From NCBI RefSeq assembly GCF_004331435.1, contig NZ_SJKA01000007.1, forward strand, positions 496,001-560,000: a DNA stretch of 64,000 nucleotides. Direction: 5' to 3'. The notes beneath the pieces are model-generated. The model ran no database searches. It saw only the letters and a program-made list of their open reading frames with translations, and was not told the origin of the DNA. The DNA comes from Kribbella sindirgiensis (GTDB taxonomy: Bacteria; Actinomycetota; Actinomycetes; Propionibacteriales; Kribbellaceae). Numbering within the stretch: the stretch's first letter is position 1; each line of letters starts with the position of its first letter. Positions 25,816-35,248 of this stretch are shown in pieces. The position numbers and the translations under genes are program-made.

Positions 25816-26700
25816 TCAGCTGAGCGCAGCGACCAGTGTGTCGGTGAGTTCTGCGGCGTAAGTGCCGTCGGGGTCGAGGTCGGGATCGAAGATGCCGATG
25901 TCGATCCCAACGCACTTCGGCGACGCCAGCAGCGGCCGGAGCAGTGCCCGCAGTTGGTCGTGGTCGATGCCGCCCGGGTCCGGACTGTCGACGGCGGGCA
26001 TGATCGCCGCGTCGAGGATGTCCACGTCCAGATGTACCCAGAACCCGTCCAGCTCGGCCAGGTGCTCCAGGGTTCCTCGGGCGGCCGCGCTCGGATCGGC
26101 AGCGATCCTCGAGGCCGGCCAGACCGGGACGCCGGCCTTCTCGACGTCGCCGACGTACTCGTCGTCCGCGCGGATCCCGAGCAGTACCGCGTCGGTGTCC
26201 CGCGTGTACGGCCCGAGCCCTTCGAGATCGGTCAGGTCCGCCTGGCCCCGGCCGGTGACCAGCGCCAACGCCTCACCGCCGGCGGCCCCGACGTACGGCG
26301 AGTTGTCGACGGTCCGGAAGTCCGAGTGCCCGTCGAGGTACACCACGCCGTACCGCCCGCGCCGCTTCAACGCCAACGCCGGCCCGAGCAGGTTGCTGCA
26401 CTCGCCACCGAGGAGCACCACGAACTTGTTCTCGCCGATCAGCGCCTCCAGCCGATCCGCCAGCTTGACCGTGTACGACGCCATTGCCCCGGCGTTGAAC
26501 ACTCCGTCGCCCGGCTGCCATCCGGCCCGGTCGTACCGAGGCGGCGTCACGTACCCGCCGTCCGCGGCGCCGATCCGCCGAACCAGGCCCTGGTCCCGCA
26601 GCGCCCCGGCCAGCTTGTAGCACCCCGGCACCGTCCCCTCCGCCGGCGGCCGTAACCCCAGATTGGACGGTCCGTCCACCACCACGAGGTCCTTCTCCAT
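25816..26700 (-). CDS. Arginase/agmatinase (ureohydrolase) family protein with altered first metal motif
   Basis: A 294-residue ureohydrolase-fold protein. The dimanganese motifs DGHSDF (for DAHxD) and HLDVDILD (for DxDxxD) are present, but the first motif reads LLGGECSNLL where most arginases have GGDHS, so the usual first histidine ligand is a cysteine. Activity on arginine or agmatine is therefore uncertain, and a related guanidino/formimino substrate or changed metal is possible. The ATG at 26700 has AGGAGGGG upstream. Confidence 0.8.
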   Translation of the reverse strand: MEKDLVVVDGPSNLGLRPPAEGTVPGCYKLAGALRDQGLVRRIGAADGGYVTPPRYDRAGWQPGDGVFNAGAMASYTVKLADRLEALIGENKFVVLLGGECSNLLGPALALKRRGRYGVVYLDGHSDFRTVDNSPYVGAAGGEALALVTGRGQADLTDLEGLGPYTRDTDAVLLGIRADDEYVGDVEKAGVPVWPASRIAADPSAAARGTLEHLAELDGFWVHLDVDILDAAIMPAVDSPDPGGIDHDQLRALLRPLLASPKCVGIDIGIFDPDLDPDGTYAAELTDTLVAALS

Positions 26701-26709
26701 CGGCCCCTC

Positions 26710-26739
26710 CTAACCTCTCAACGATCGCCGATCGGTTAG
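26710..26739. promoter_or_regulatory. Inverted repeat upstream of the arginase-like gene
   Basis: CTAACC (26710-26715) and GGTTAG (26734-26739) frame CGATCGCCGATCG, giving a 30-bp near-palindrome right behind the ribosome-binding site. It is a candidate operator; the binding protein is unknown. Confidence 0.35.
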
Positions 26740-26840
26740 ATCCTTTCGGCCCCCGCGGACTCTGTCAACCGGGCGCGAGGGTATCTGGGCGGCCGGTAGA
26801 CTCGGGGAGTTCATCGCTTCGAGGAAACGGACTGTTTCTC

Positions 26841-28400
26841 GTGTTCGACACGCTTTCCGACCGGCTCTCCACCGCGTTCAAGAACCTGCGGGGCAAGGGC
26901 AAGCTGACCGACGCCGACATCGACGCGACCGCCCGGGAGATCCGGGTCGCGTTGCTGGAGGCCGATGTCGCGCTGCCCGTCGTGCGGGAGTTCATCGCGG
27001 CGGTCAAGGAACGCGCCTCCGGGGCCGAGGTGCGCGGCGGGCTGAACCCGGCGCAGCAGGTCATCAAGATCGTCAACGAGGAACTGGTCAACATCCTCGG
27101 TGGCGAGACCCGCGAGCTGCGGATGGCGAAGCGGCCGCCGACGGTGATCATGCTCGCCGGTCTGCAGGGTGCGGGTAAGACCACCCTGGCCGGAAAGCTC
27201 GCCAAGTGGCTGAAGGAGACCAAGCACCAGACCCCGATGCTGGTCGCCGCGGACCTCCAGCGGCCGAACGCGGTCACCCAGCTGCAGGTGGTCGGCGAGC
27301 GCGCCGGCGTACCGGTGTACGCGCCGGAGCCCGGCAACGGTGTCGGCGACCCGGTCGACGTCGCCCGCAAGGCGATGGACGAGGCTCGCACCAAGCAGCA
27401 CAGCGTCGTCATCGTCGACACCGCCGGCCGGCTGGGTGTCGACGAAGAGCTGATGAAGCAGGCCGCGGACATCCGTGACGCGGTCAGCCCGGACGAGATC
27501 CTGTTCGTCGTCGACGCGATGATCGGTCAGGACGCGGTCACCACCGCGCAGGCCTTCCTGGACGGCGTCGGGTTCGACGGTGTCGTGCTGTCCAAGCTCG
27601 ACGGTGACGCCCGGGGTGGTGCCGCGCTCTCGATCGCGCAGGTCACCGGCCGCCAGGTGATGTTCGCCAGCAACGGCGAGAAGCTCGAGGACTTCGACGT
27701 CTTCCACCCCGACCGGATGGCGTCCCGCATCCTCGGCATGGGCGACGTGCTGAGCCTGATCGAGTCCGCCGAGCGCACCTTCGACGCGGAGGAGGCCGCC
27801 AAGACCGCGGCCAAGCTGCAGAAGAAGGGCGGCAAGGACTTCACGCTGGACGACTTCCTCGCCCAGATGCAGTCGGTCCGGAAGATGGGCCCGCTGACCA
27901 AGATCTTCGGCATGCTGCCGGGCGCGAACCAGTTCAAGGACCAGCTGGAGAACTTCGACGAGCGCGAGATCGACCGGATCGAGGCGGTCATCCACTCGAT
28001 GACCCCGGCCGAGCGGAACGACCCGAACATCATCAACGGCTCCCGTCGGGCCCGGATCGCGAAGGGTTCCGGGACCGAGGTGGCGACCGTCAGCGGGCTG
28101 GTCGAGCGGTTCTTCGAGGCCCGCAAGATGATGTCCGCGATGGCGTCCGGCAAGGGGATGCCGGGAATGCCCGGGATGCCGGGTATGCCGGGGATGGGCG
28201 GCGGCGGCCGGAAGGCCAAGCAGCAGCAACAGAAAAAGGGCAAGAAGCGCGGCTCCGGCAACCCCGCCAAGCGGGCGAACCAGGGCAATCAGCAGCCGCA
28301 GGCCCCGCAGCCGGGACAGCTGCCAGCGGCGTTCGGCGGGCAGAACGGCGGCGACTTCGAGCTGCCGGACGACCTGAAGAAGATGCTCGGCGGCAACTGA
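26841..28400 (+). CDS. ffh: Signal recognition particle protein Ffh
   Basis: A 519-residue SRP54 GTPase. N domain FDTLSDRLSTAFKNLRGKG, G1 GLQGAGKTTLAGKLA, G3 DTAGRLGVDEELM, G4 LSKLDGDARGGAALS, then the methionine-rich M domain binding signal peptides and SRP RNA. The tail carries GMPGMPGMPG repeats and a Lys/Gln-rich segment (KAKQQQQKKGKKRG), a common lineage-specific extension. GTG start at 26841; TAGACT at 26796-26801 is a possible -10. Works with FtsY. Confidence 0.97.
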   Translation: MFDTLSDRLSTAFKNLRGKGKLTDADIDATAREIRVALLEADVALPVVREFIAAVKERASGAEVRGGLNPAQQVIKIVNEELVNILGGETRELRMAKRPPTVIMLAGLQGAGKTTLAGKLAKWLKETKHQTPMLVAADLQRPNAVTQLQVVGERAGVPVYAPEPGNGVGDPVDVARKAMDEARTKQHSVVIVDTAGRLGVDEELMKQAADIRDAVSPDEILFVVDAMIGQDAVTTAQAFLDGVGFDGVVLSKLDGDARGGAALSIAQVTGRQVMFASNGEKLEDFDVFHPDRMASRILGMGDVLSLIESAERTFDAEEAAKTAAKLQKKGGKDFTLDDFLAQMQSVRKMGPLTKIFGMLPGANQFKDQLENFDEREIDRIEAVIHSMTPAERNDPNIINGSRRARIAKGSGTEVATVSGLVERFFEARKMMSAMASGKGMPGMPGMPGMPGMGGGGRKAKQQQQKKGKKRGSGNPAKRANQGNQQPQAPQPGQLPAAFGGQNGGDFELPDDLKKMLGGN

Positions 28401-28517
28401 CCCCTTCCCGAAAGGGCAGATCAGCTGTTTGGTGGGTAGGGGTGAACTCTGGGCGGCCGGTGCCTGAACACGGCGGGCGGTGCCCGGTGACGGTGGCGGG
28501 CGGCGCACCGTGATCGG

Positions 28518-28545
28518 TTGTCGACGACCCGGTGACGGCTAAGAT
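28518..28545 (+). promoter_or_regulatory. Candidate housekeeping promoter for the first transglycosylase gene
   Basis: TTGTCG (28518-28523), a 16-nt spacer and TAAGAT (28540-28545) resemble a -35/-10 pair. It would give an untranslated leader of about 47 nt before the ATG at 28600. Confidence 0.45.
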
Positions 28546-28599
28546 CGTCCCTACGCCCGAGAGACACACCACCTGCGGAATGCGTCGAGGACGGTTCGG

Positions 28600-29961
28600 A
28601 TGAGGCAGCAGTTCAAGAACCTGGACACGTGGCGGGGAAAGCTGACCGCCACCTGGGTCTGCCTGGCTCCGCCCACCGCCATGGTCGCCGTGTTCGTGGT
28701 CGGCGGCGTCACCTCGAACACGTTCGTCGTCGACGCGCACGCGCTGGCCGCCCCGCGGCAGGACGCGGTGTTCGACGACCTGGCCGACGACGTGCCGAAC
28801 CAGCCCGGTGTCGACGGCAGCCTGCCGACCCAGGAGAAGTCCACGGTCCAGGTCCCGATCACCGGGACGACGGACGGCACCGTGCAGCCGATCCCCGGCG
28901 CGTTCGGGGACGTCTCGGGCATCCCGGGCACCGTGCTGGCGGCGTACCAGAAGGCGGCGCGGGATCTCGCGATGTCGATGCCGGGCTGCCACATCACGTG
29001 GCCGCTGCTGGCCGGGATCGGGAAGGTCGAGTCCGGGCACGCCAGCGGCGGCAAGGTGGACGGATCAGGCAACACCCGCGGCAAGATCCTCGGCCCGGTC
29101 CTCGACGGCAGCCCCGGGATGGCGGCGATCGCCGACACCGACCAGGGGCTGTACGACGGGAGCGCGACCTGGGACCGCGCCGTCGGGCCGATGCAGTTCA
29201 TCCCGGGCACCTGGAACGCGTTCGGTGCCGATGGCAACGGGGACGGGCTCAAGGACCCGCACAACGTGTTCGACGCGTCGCGGGCGGCCGCTGACTACCT
29301 GTGCTCCGGCGGCGCGAACCTGTCCGACCCGCAGGGCCTGGTGCAGGCGGTGCTGCGTTACAACCACTCGATGGACTACGTGTCGACGGTCCTGCGGTGG
29401 ATGCAGACGTACAGCAAGGACGGCGTGACGATCCCGGACCAGCCGGGGACCATCGACACCCCGGACGACGACGGCAACAACGGCGACCGGGACGAGATCC
29501 GTACGACGACGTCGCCGGCGACCACCGCGCCGACGAGTGCGCCCACGACGGCCCCGACCACGGTGCCCACCACCGCGCCGACGTCGGTGCCGACGAGCGC
29601 CGCCACCACGCCCCGCCCGGGCGTGACCAGCACGTCGCAGCCGACGTCGCCGAAGCCGTCGGACGGCCCCAGCTCGACGACGTGGCCGACCCGCCCGCCG
29701 ATCAGCCCGACGCCGACCAACACGCAGAACACTCCGACCACCACGCCGACGACGCCCACGACCACGCCGACGACGCCGACCACGTCGCCGACGGGTGAGC
29801 CGACGAGCGACCCGACCTGCACGCCGACGACGACGCCCAGCACGACGCCGACGAGCAGCCCGACGGTGACCCCGACGCCGGAGCCGTGCGGCACGACCGC
29901 CCCGGAGTCGAACTCGAGCGAGACCGCGGCCAGCCCGAGCGACGCCCCGACGACCAACTGA
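28600..29961 (+). CDS. Membrane-anchored lytic transglycosylase with Thr/Pro-rich tail (copy 1)
   Basis: A 453-residue exported protein. An N-terminal hydrophobic segment (about 20-45) is followed by a lysozyme-like SLT domain (about 110-270) with catalytic Glu144 in LAGIGKVESGHASGG and the conserved AVGPMQFIPGTWNAFGADGN. From about residue 305 to the end the chain is Thr/Pro/Ser-rich (TTTPTTPTT type repeats), a wall-spanning or glycosylated stalk. The domain cleaves peptidoglycan glycan strands. It is followed by a close paralogue at 30139. Confidence 0.88.
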   Translation: MRQQFKNLDTWRGKLTATWVCLAPPTAMVAVFVVGGVTSNTFVVDAHALAAPRQDAVFDDLADDVPNQPGVDGSLPTQEKSTVQVPITGTTDGTVQPIPGAFGDVSGIPGTVLAAYQKAARDLAMSMPGCHITWPLLAGIGKVESGHASGGKVDGSGNTRGKILGPVLDGSPGMAAIADTDQGLYDGSATWDRAVGPMQFIPGTWNAFGADGNGDGLKDPHNVFDASRAAADYLCSGGANLSDPQGLVQAVLRYNHSMDYVSTVLRWMQTYSKDGVTIPDQPGTIDTPDDDGNNGDRDEIRTTTSPATTAPTSAPTTAPTTVPTTAPTSVPTSAATTPRPGVTSTSQPTSPKPSDGPSSTTWPTRPPISPTPTNTQNTPTTTPTTPTTTPTTPTTSPTGEPTSDPTCTPTTTPSTTPTSSPTVTPTPEPCGTTAPESNSSETAASPSDAPTTN

Positions 29962-30138
29962 ACCGCCGACCGCTGCGCGAGCTGCGCCTTGGGGCGATTG
30001 GTGTTCGGGTGGCTACGGTCGGTAGGGTGAGGTAGCGGCGATCGTTACCTCGGTGCCGGTTTTCCGAGGGGTTTCTGGGCGGCGTAACTTTGCGTCGTCT
30101 TGATGTAACTTTCTGGCGCTTGGTTCGTTGAGTGGGCT

Positions 30139-31413
30139 ATGCGCCTAACCCGTAGTGGTAACCGTCGGGTCAAAATCATCATCGCTTCATTGTGTACGGC
30201 CCCGCTCCTGGTCGGGGCCATCGTGACCGTCGCCTCGGGCGGAGCCGGTGCCTCCGGACCGCTCACGGCAGGCAGCCCGGTCGCCCCATCGCCTGGGGCC
30301 GGGCTGAACAGCGGTGAGTTCGACGAACTGACGATGATCGTGCCGCAGCGTCCCGGAGTGGACGGCCGGCTCGGATCCGATAAACCCGCTCGCGACGACG
30401 TCCCCGTGCAGGGGGCCACCGACGGCCGGTCGGTGGTGCGTCCCGGGCGTCCGGGTGCCGTGAACGGCATCCCGCGCGGGGTGTTCCCCGCCTACCGCCG
30501 CGCCACCGCGAATCTCGCGGTCGTGCGGCCGAACTGTGGGCTGACCTGGCCGTTGCTGGCCGGTATCGGCAAGGTCGAGTCCGATCACGCGAGCGCCGGC
30601 CGCGTCGACGTGGCCGGCACCACCCGCGGCCGGATCCTCGGCCCGGTGCTGAACGGCCGGCACGGCAACGGCCGGATCACCGACTCCGACAAGGGCAAGT
30701 ACGACGCGGACTCGACCTGGGACCGCGCCGTCGGCCCGATGCAGATCATCCCGCAGGTCTGGGACGAGTACGGCGCCGACGGCAACGGCGACGGCTTCCG
30801 CAACCCGAACAACGTGTACGACGCGGTCACCACCGTCGCCGTGGTGCTGTGCTCCGAAGGGGACGACCTGCGCAGCCCGCGCGACCTGGTCGCCGCCCTG
30901 CTCCGCTACCAGCACTCCAAGGACTTCGTCGCCACCGTGCTGAAGTGGATGCGCGTCTACAGCAAGAACGCGGTTCTCGTGCCGAACGCGAAGGGCAACA
31001 TCGCGAGCGCCAAGTCGAACGGCAACGCCGATCGCCGGGTCGACCCGCGGCAGGTCCCGGACGTGCCGGACGACACCAAGACGCCGACGCCGACCCCGAC
31101 GGCGGTGCCGACCACGCTGCCGACCGCCGTGCCGCCTTCCACGACGCTGCCGACGCCGACGCTTCCGAGGCCGGTGGACACGCCGACCAGGACGCCCACC
31201 AGGACGCCGACGTCGACCCCGACGAAGACTCCCACCAAGACGCCGACGAAGACGCCTACCAAGACGCCGACGCCGACCCCGACTCCTACCCCCACACCGA
31301 CGCCGACCCCGACGCCCACTCCGACCCCGACGGACACCCCGTCCGGATCACCGTGCGCCGGTAACGAGACCACCACCCCGACCTGCACACCGGGCGGCGG
31401 CTCCCACGGGTAG
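30139..31413 (+). CDS. Secreted lytic transglycosylase with TPT-repeat tail (copy 2)
   Basis: A 424-residue paralogue of the preceding gene. A signal/anchor segment (about 10-32) leads to an SLT domain with Glu147 in LAGIGKVESDHASAG and AVGPMQIIPQVWDEYGADGN. The tail from about 315 is a regular Thr-Pro repeat (TPTKTPTKTPTKTPTPTPTP), ending with a Cys-containing CAGNETTTPTCTPGG. The pair spacing (177 nt) suggests separate promoters. Repeat-tail length may vary between strains through slippage. Confidence 0.88.
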   Translation: MRLTRSGNRRVKIIIASLCTAPLLVGAIVTVASGGAGASGPLTAGSPVAPSPGAGLNSGEFDELTMIVPQRPGVDGRLGSDKPARDDVPVQGATDGRSVVRPGRPGAVNGIPRGVFPAYRRATANLAVVRPNCGLTWPLLAGIGKVESDHASAGRVDVAGTTRGRILGPVLNGRHGNGRITDSDKGKYDADSTWDRAVGPMQIIPQVWDEYGADGNGDGFRNPNNVYDAVTTVAVVLCSEGDDLRSPRDLVAALLRYQHSKDFVATVLKWMRVYSKNAVLVPNAKGNIASAKSNGNADRRVDPRQVPDVPDDTKTPTPTPTAVPTTLPTAVPPSTTLPTPTLPRPVDTPTRTPTRTPTSTPTKTPTKTPTKTPTKTPTPTPTPTPTPTPTPTPTPTPTDTPSGSPCAGNETTTPTCTPGGGSHG

Positions 31414-31419
31414 ACCCGA

Positions 31420-31425
31420 TACCGT
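31420..31425 (+). promoter_or_regulatory. -10 element of leaderless amidohydrolase gene
   Basis: TACCGT lies 6 nt before the ATG at 31432 and no Shine-Dalgarno is present. Confidence 0.4.
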
Positions 31426-31431
31426 CGCTCC

Positions 31432-32520
31432 ATGAGCGATGTACTGAGGCTGGCCGGCACCGTTTTGCCGGCCGGTGAGCAGCAGGAGCTTCACCTCAGC
31501 GGTGGGCTGGTCGTCGACCGGCCCACCGCTGCTGATGTGACGACCGTGCACACCGGCGGCTGGATCGTGCCGGGTCTGGTCGATGCGCACTGCCACATCG
31601 GCCTCGACCAGCACGGCGGTGTCGACGAGGAGACCCAGGAGCAGCAGGCGATCGCCGACCGCGAGGCCGGTGCGCTGCTGGTCCGCGACGCCGGTTCGCC
31701 GGTCGACACCCGCTGGATCGACGACCGCGCGGACCTGCCGAAGATCATCCGCGCCGGCCGGCACATCGCCCGCTCGAAGCGGTACATCCGGAACTACGGC
31801 TGGGAGATCGAGCCCGACGAGCTGGTCGCGTACGTCGAGCAGGAGGCCCGTCGCGGTGATGGCTGGGTGAAGCTCGTCGGCGACTGGATCGACCGCGACG
31901 CGGGCGATCTGACCCCGTGCTGGCCGGCCGAGGCGCTGAACGCCGCGATCGCCCGCGCCCACGAGCTCGGCGCCCGCGTGACCGCGCACGTCTTCGGCGA
32001 GCACGCCCTCCCGGACCTGCTGGCCGCGGGCATCGACTGCCTCGAGCACGGCACCGGTATCGAGCCCAGCCTGCTCAGCGAGATGGCCGAGCGGCAGGTG
32101 GCCGTCGTACCGACCCTGATCCAGCTGGAGAACTTCCCGCAGTACGCCGACCAGGCCGCGGCCAAGTTCCCGGTCTACGCGGCCCACATGCGCGACCTGT
32201 ACGAGCGCCGCCTGCACCGGCTACGGGACGCGTTCGAGGCCGGCGTACCCGTGTACGCCGGGACCGACGCGGGCGGTGTCCTCGGACACGGACTGGTCGC
32301 GCAGGAGGTCCAGGCGCTCACCGAGATCGGCATGTCGGGGGAGCAGGCCCTGGCCGCCGGATCGTGGGCGGCCCGCGCCTGGCTCGGCGCGCCCAGCGAG
32401 CTGCGGCCCGGCGATCCGGCCGACCTGGTCGTGTACGACGAGGATCCGCGGGCGAACCCCGCCGTACTGACGCACCCGCGGTTGATCGCGCTGCGGGGAA
32501 ATGTGGTCTTCTCCCGGTAA
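31432..32520 (+). CDS. Amidohydrolase-superfamily metal-dependent hydrolase
   Basis: A 362-residue TIM-barrel amidohydrolase resembling imidazolonepropionase/prolidase-like members. Metal motifs: IVPGLVDAHCHIGLDQ (HxH), RVTAHVFGEHALPDLL, CLEHGTGIEP and VYAGTDAGGVLGHG (catalytic Asp). The C-terminal LRPGDPADLVVYDEDPR returns to the small beta-sandwich. The substrate cannot be assigned; family members hydrolyse cyclic amides and peptides. It lies between cell-wall enzymes but has its own leaderless start. Confidence 0.85.
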   Translation: MSDVLRLAGTVLPAGEQQELHLSGGLVVDRPTAADVTTVHTGGWIVPGLVDAHCHIGLDQHGGVDEETQEQQAIADREAGALLVRDAGSPVDTRWIDDRADLPKIIRAGRHIARSKRYIRNYGWEIEPDELVAYVEQEARRGDGWVKLVGDWIDRDAGDLTPCWPAEALNAAIARAHELGARVTAHVFGEHALPDLLAAGIDCLEHGTGIEPSLLSEMAERQVAVVPTLIQLENFPQYADQAAAKFPVYAAHMRDLYERRLHRLRDAFEAGVPVYAGTDAGGVLGHGLVAQEVQALTEIGMSGEQALAAGSWAARAWLGAPSELRPGDPADLVVYDEDPRANPAVLTHPRLIALRGNVVFSR

Positions 32521-32629
32521 CGGGAAGAAATTCACTCAAACACTGGAGTTAGCGGAAGATCTTCCCTTAGCGTGGCTCTCGGGACCGCCGACGCCCCTCG
32601 GCGGACCAGATACGGGAAGGAACCGCCCC

Positions 32630-33970
32630 ATGTCCCGAGTACCCAAGCTGGCCACGGCGCTGGCCACAGGATTGGCCGTCGGTGCACTCGCGCTGACCGC
32701 CTTACCGAGCAACGCCGCCGAGCCGGCGCAGCCCACCGGTCAACCCGACCTCGCGGCCGCGTTCACGACAGCGTCCGCGAAGTACGACGTACCGCGCGAA
32801 GTGCTGGTCGGCGTCGGTTTCGCCGAGACGCACCTCGACGGCCACAACGGCACGCCGAGCCAGGCGAACGGTTACGGCGTGATGCACCTGGCCAGCAACA
32901 ACGTGAACAAGACGATGACCGAGGCAAGCAAGCTCACCGGGCTACCGGTCGCGAAGCTCTCCAAGGACGACACGTCGAACATCCTCGGCGCAGCTGCCGT
33001 ACTGGACGCGTACGCCGACCAGGCCGGCCTGACGAACCGCTCCGACGTCGGCAAGTGGTACGGCGTGATTGCGAAGTACTCGCACTCGGCCGACGCCCCG
33101 ACCGCGCGGCTGTACACCGACGAGGTCTATCGCGTGATCGCCCGCGGAGTCCAGACCGCTGGGGTCTCGACCGAGCCGAAGCAGGTGACGCCGGATCGCG
33201 GCGCCTACGCGAAGGCCGCACCACTCGGGACCGCTGCCGTCGACTACCCGGGCGCGATCTGGAACCCGGCCAGCACCAGCAACTACCGGGTCGGCCGGAC
33301 CGCGGCGATCACCACGATCGTGATCCACGTGACCCAGGGCTCGTACGCCGGCACCATCAGCTGGTTCAAGAACCCGTCCGCACAGGTCAGCGCGCACTAC
33401 GTGGTCCGCTCCAGCGACGGCGAGGTCACCCAGATGGTGGCCGAGAAGGACACCGCCTGGCACGTCCGGACCGAGAACCCGTACACGATCGGCATCGAGC
33501 ACGAAGGCTTCGTCGACCAGCCGTCCTGGTTCACCGACGCGATGTACCGCTCGTCCGCGGCGCTGACCCGCAACATCGCCGACCGGCGCGGCATCCCGAA
33601 GGACCGGGCCCACATCAAGGGTCACAGCGAGATGCCGAACAACGACCACACCGACCCGGGACCGAACTGGAACTGGGACTACTACATGCAACTGGTCAAC
33701 GGCGGCGACCCGAACCCGCCGGAGTACAACTTCACCACCTGGGGCAGCGGTGTGAACGTCCGCTCGGCGCCGAAGCTGTCCGCGTCGGTCGTGACCACGC
33801 TGCCCGGCCCGACCCGGGTGTTCGTCGAGTGCCAGGTCCAGGGCGACACGGTGACCGCCGGGGGCTACACCAACAACTGGTGGGCCAAGCTGCGCGACCA
33901 GCACGGGTACATGACCAACATCTACATCGACGACCCGAACCAGAAGCTCCCGGGCGTACCGGACTGCTAG
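32630..33970 (+). CDS. Secreted N-acetylmuramoyl-L-alanine amidase with SH3-like C-terminal module
   Basis: A 446-residue exported cell-wall hydrolase. Signal peptide 1-31 (LATALATGLAVGALALTALP); a lysozyme-like helical domain (about 40-170, VPREVLVGVGFAETHLDGHN); an amidase_2 domain (about 210-355) with zinc ligands in TIVIHVTQGS and IKGHSEMPNNDHTDPGPN; and an SH3-like module (about 366-446, GSGVNVRSAPKLSASVVTTL). It would cut the amide between MurNAc and the stem peptide. ATG at 32630 has GGAAGGAA. The C-terminal module is repeated in the M23 peptidase at 37126. Confidence 0.9.
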   Translation: MSRVPKLATALATGLAVGALALTALPSNAAEPAQPTGQPDLAAAFTTASAKYDVPREVLVGVGFAETHLDGHNGTPSQANGYGVMHLASNNVNKTMTEASKLTGLPVAKLSKDDTSNILGAAAVLDAYADQAGLTNRSDVGKWYGVIAKYSHSADAPTARLYTDEVYRVIARGVQTAGVSTEPKQVTPDRGAYAKAAPLGTAAVDYPGAIWNPASTSNYRVGRTAAITTIVIHVTQGSYAGTISWFKNPSAQVSAHYVVRSSDGEVTQMVAEKDTAWHVRTENPYTIGIEHEGFVDQPSWFTDAMYRSSAALTRNIADRRGIPKDRAHIKGHSEMPNNDHTDPGPNWNWDYYMQLVNGGDPNPPEYNFTTWGSGVNVRSAPKLSASVVTTLPGPTRVFVECQVQGDTVTAGGYTNNWWAKLRDQHGYMTNIYIDDPNQKLPGVPDC

Positions 33971-34030
33971 AGGAGGAAAGGTAGAGCCTGCTGTACCGAC
34001 GGGTTCGGCTGCCTGGCGGAGGATTGAGGC

Positions 34031-35248
34031 ATGACCAAGATCCTTGCGCGCGGCGGCCGGGCCAGTGGGTACCTGGCGATCCGGTACGTGCGGTCGCTGC
34101 TGCTCTTGCTGGCGCTGCCCAACGCCCTGCTGCTCGGCTGGCTGATCCCCGCCTTTACCGGCGGTCTGGTGCGACTCGCGAACAGCGAGCGGTGCCGCGC
34201 AGCGAAGTTCCTCGGCCTGCCGCAGGCCGAGGAACTGCCGCCGGCACTGCCACGGCAGCCGGGAGATGTCATGACGTTGTTCCGGGACAAGTCCTTCAAG
34301 CGGAGCCTGCGCTGCCTGCTGATGCCGGTGGCGATGATCCCGGAGCTGTTCGTGGCGGTCATCGCTGTGGTCGGTGCGCCCGCCGCGGTGCTCAGCATGC
34401 TGCTGTGGTGGGCTGACCCCGGCAACTTCAGCTTGATGGGTCTGGACGTCGACAGCTGGCTCGAGGCGCTCACACTCGGTCCACTCCAGGTCGGCGTCAG
34501 TCTGTGGTTCCTGGGCCGCGTGGCGCCCGCTCTGGCTCGTGGACACGCCAGAACGGCGTTGAAGCTGCTTGCTCCGAGTCAGGAGCAGTTGCTCGAGCAG
34601 CGCGTCGAGGAGCTCACCAAGAGCAGGGCCGGTGCTGTCGACTCACACGGCGCTGAGCTGCGCCGTATCGAGCGAGACCTGCACGACGGTACCCAGGCGC
34701 AGCTGGTGTCGTTGGCGATGCGGATCGGCGTTGCCAAGCAGATGATGGCTGACGACCCGGAGAAGGCGGCCAAGCTGCTGGACGACGCCCGTGACGGTGC
34801 AGAGCAGGCCATGACCGAGCTACGCGGCGTACTCCGGACCATGTACCCGCCGATCCTGGCGGACCGCGGTCTGGCCGGAGCGGTCTCCGCACTGGCTGCG
34901 CGCTGCCCGCTGCCGGTTGAGCTCCGCGTCGGTGCGCTGGGCGAGGTCCCGGCCGCAGTCGAGGCCGCTGCGTACTTCGTCGTCGCGGAGTCCCTCACCA
35001 ACATCACCAAACACAGTGCCGCGGGACATGTCGACATACAGCTCGAGCGGCGTGGTCCTGAGCTCTACCTGGCGGTCACGGACGACGGGATCGGTGGAGC
35101 GCGAGTCAGCGAGCAGTCCGACCTGCTGGGCCGGGGGAGTGGCCTGCATGGCATGCTCCACCGAGTGCAGGCGATCGACGGTCACATGGAGCTGAACAGT
35201 CCGATCGGCGGGCCGACCACCGTCGAGGTGATCCTTCCGTGCGGGTGA
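34031..35248 (+). CDS. NarL-type sensor histidine kinase
   Basis: A 405-residue membrane kinase. A sensor half of several hydrophobic spans (about 10-180, including YVRSLLLLLALPNALLLGWL) precedes a HisKA_3 domain with the phospho-acceptor in LRRIERDLHDGTQAQLVSLA, and an HATPase domain (VVAESLTNITKHSAAG, VTDDGIGGA, GRGSGLHGMLHRV). The signal is unknown. It overlaps the response regulator gene by 10 nt. GGAGGATTGAGG provides the ribosome-binding site. Confidence 0.92.
   Translation: MTKILARGGRASGYLAIRYVRSLLLLLALPNALLLGWLIPAFTGGLVRLANSERCRAAKFLGLPQAEELPPALPRQPGDVMTLFRDKSFKRSLRCLLMPVAMIPELFVAVIAVVGAPAAVLSMLLWWADPGNFSLMGLDVDSWLEALTLGPLQVGVSLWFLGRVAPALARGHARTALKLLAPSQEQLLEQRVEELTKSRAGAVDSHGAELRRIERDLHDGTQAQLVSLAMRIGVAKQMMADDPEKAAKLLDDARDGAEQAMTELRGVLRTMYPPILADRGLAGAVSALAARCPLPVELRVGALGEVPAAVEAAAYFVVAESLTNITKHSAAGHVDIQLERRGPELYLAVTDDGIGGARVSEQSDLLGRGSGLHGMLHRVQAIDGHMELNSPIGGPTTVEVILPCG

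Noticed and set aside
26701-26840. Search for an SRP RNA gene near ffh
   Set aside because: No conserved SRP RNA helix 8 motif or terminator was recognisable in this gap.
28401-28599. Possible c-di-AMP (ydaO) riboswitch before the transglycosylase, because these often precede wall hydrolases in actinobacteria
   Set aside because: A GGGGTGAAC run resembles one riboswitch segment but the other conserved segments and pairing arms are missing.
31080-31350. Regular short DNA repeats that could suggest a CRISPR array or satellite
   Set aside because: They encode the Thr-Pro tail of the transglycosylase in frame, with codon-sized periodicity and no spacers.
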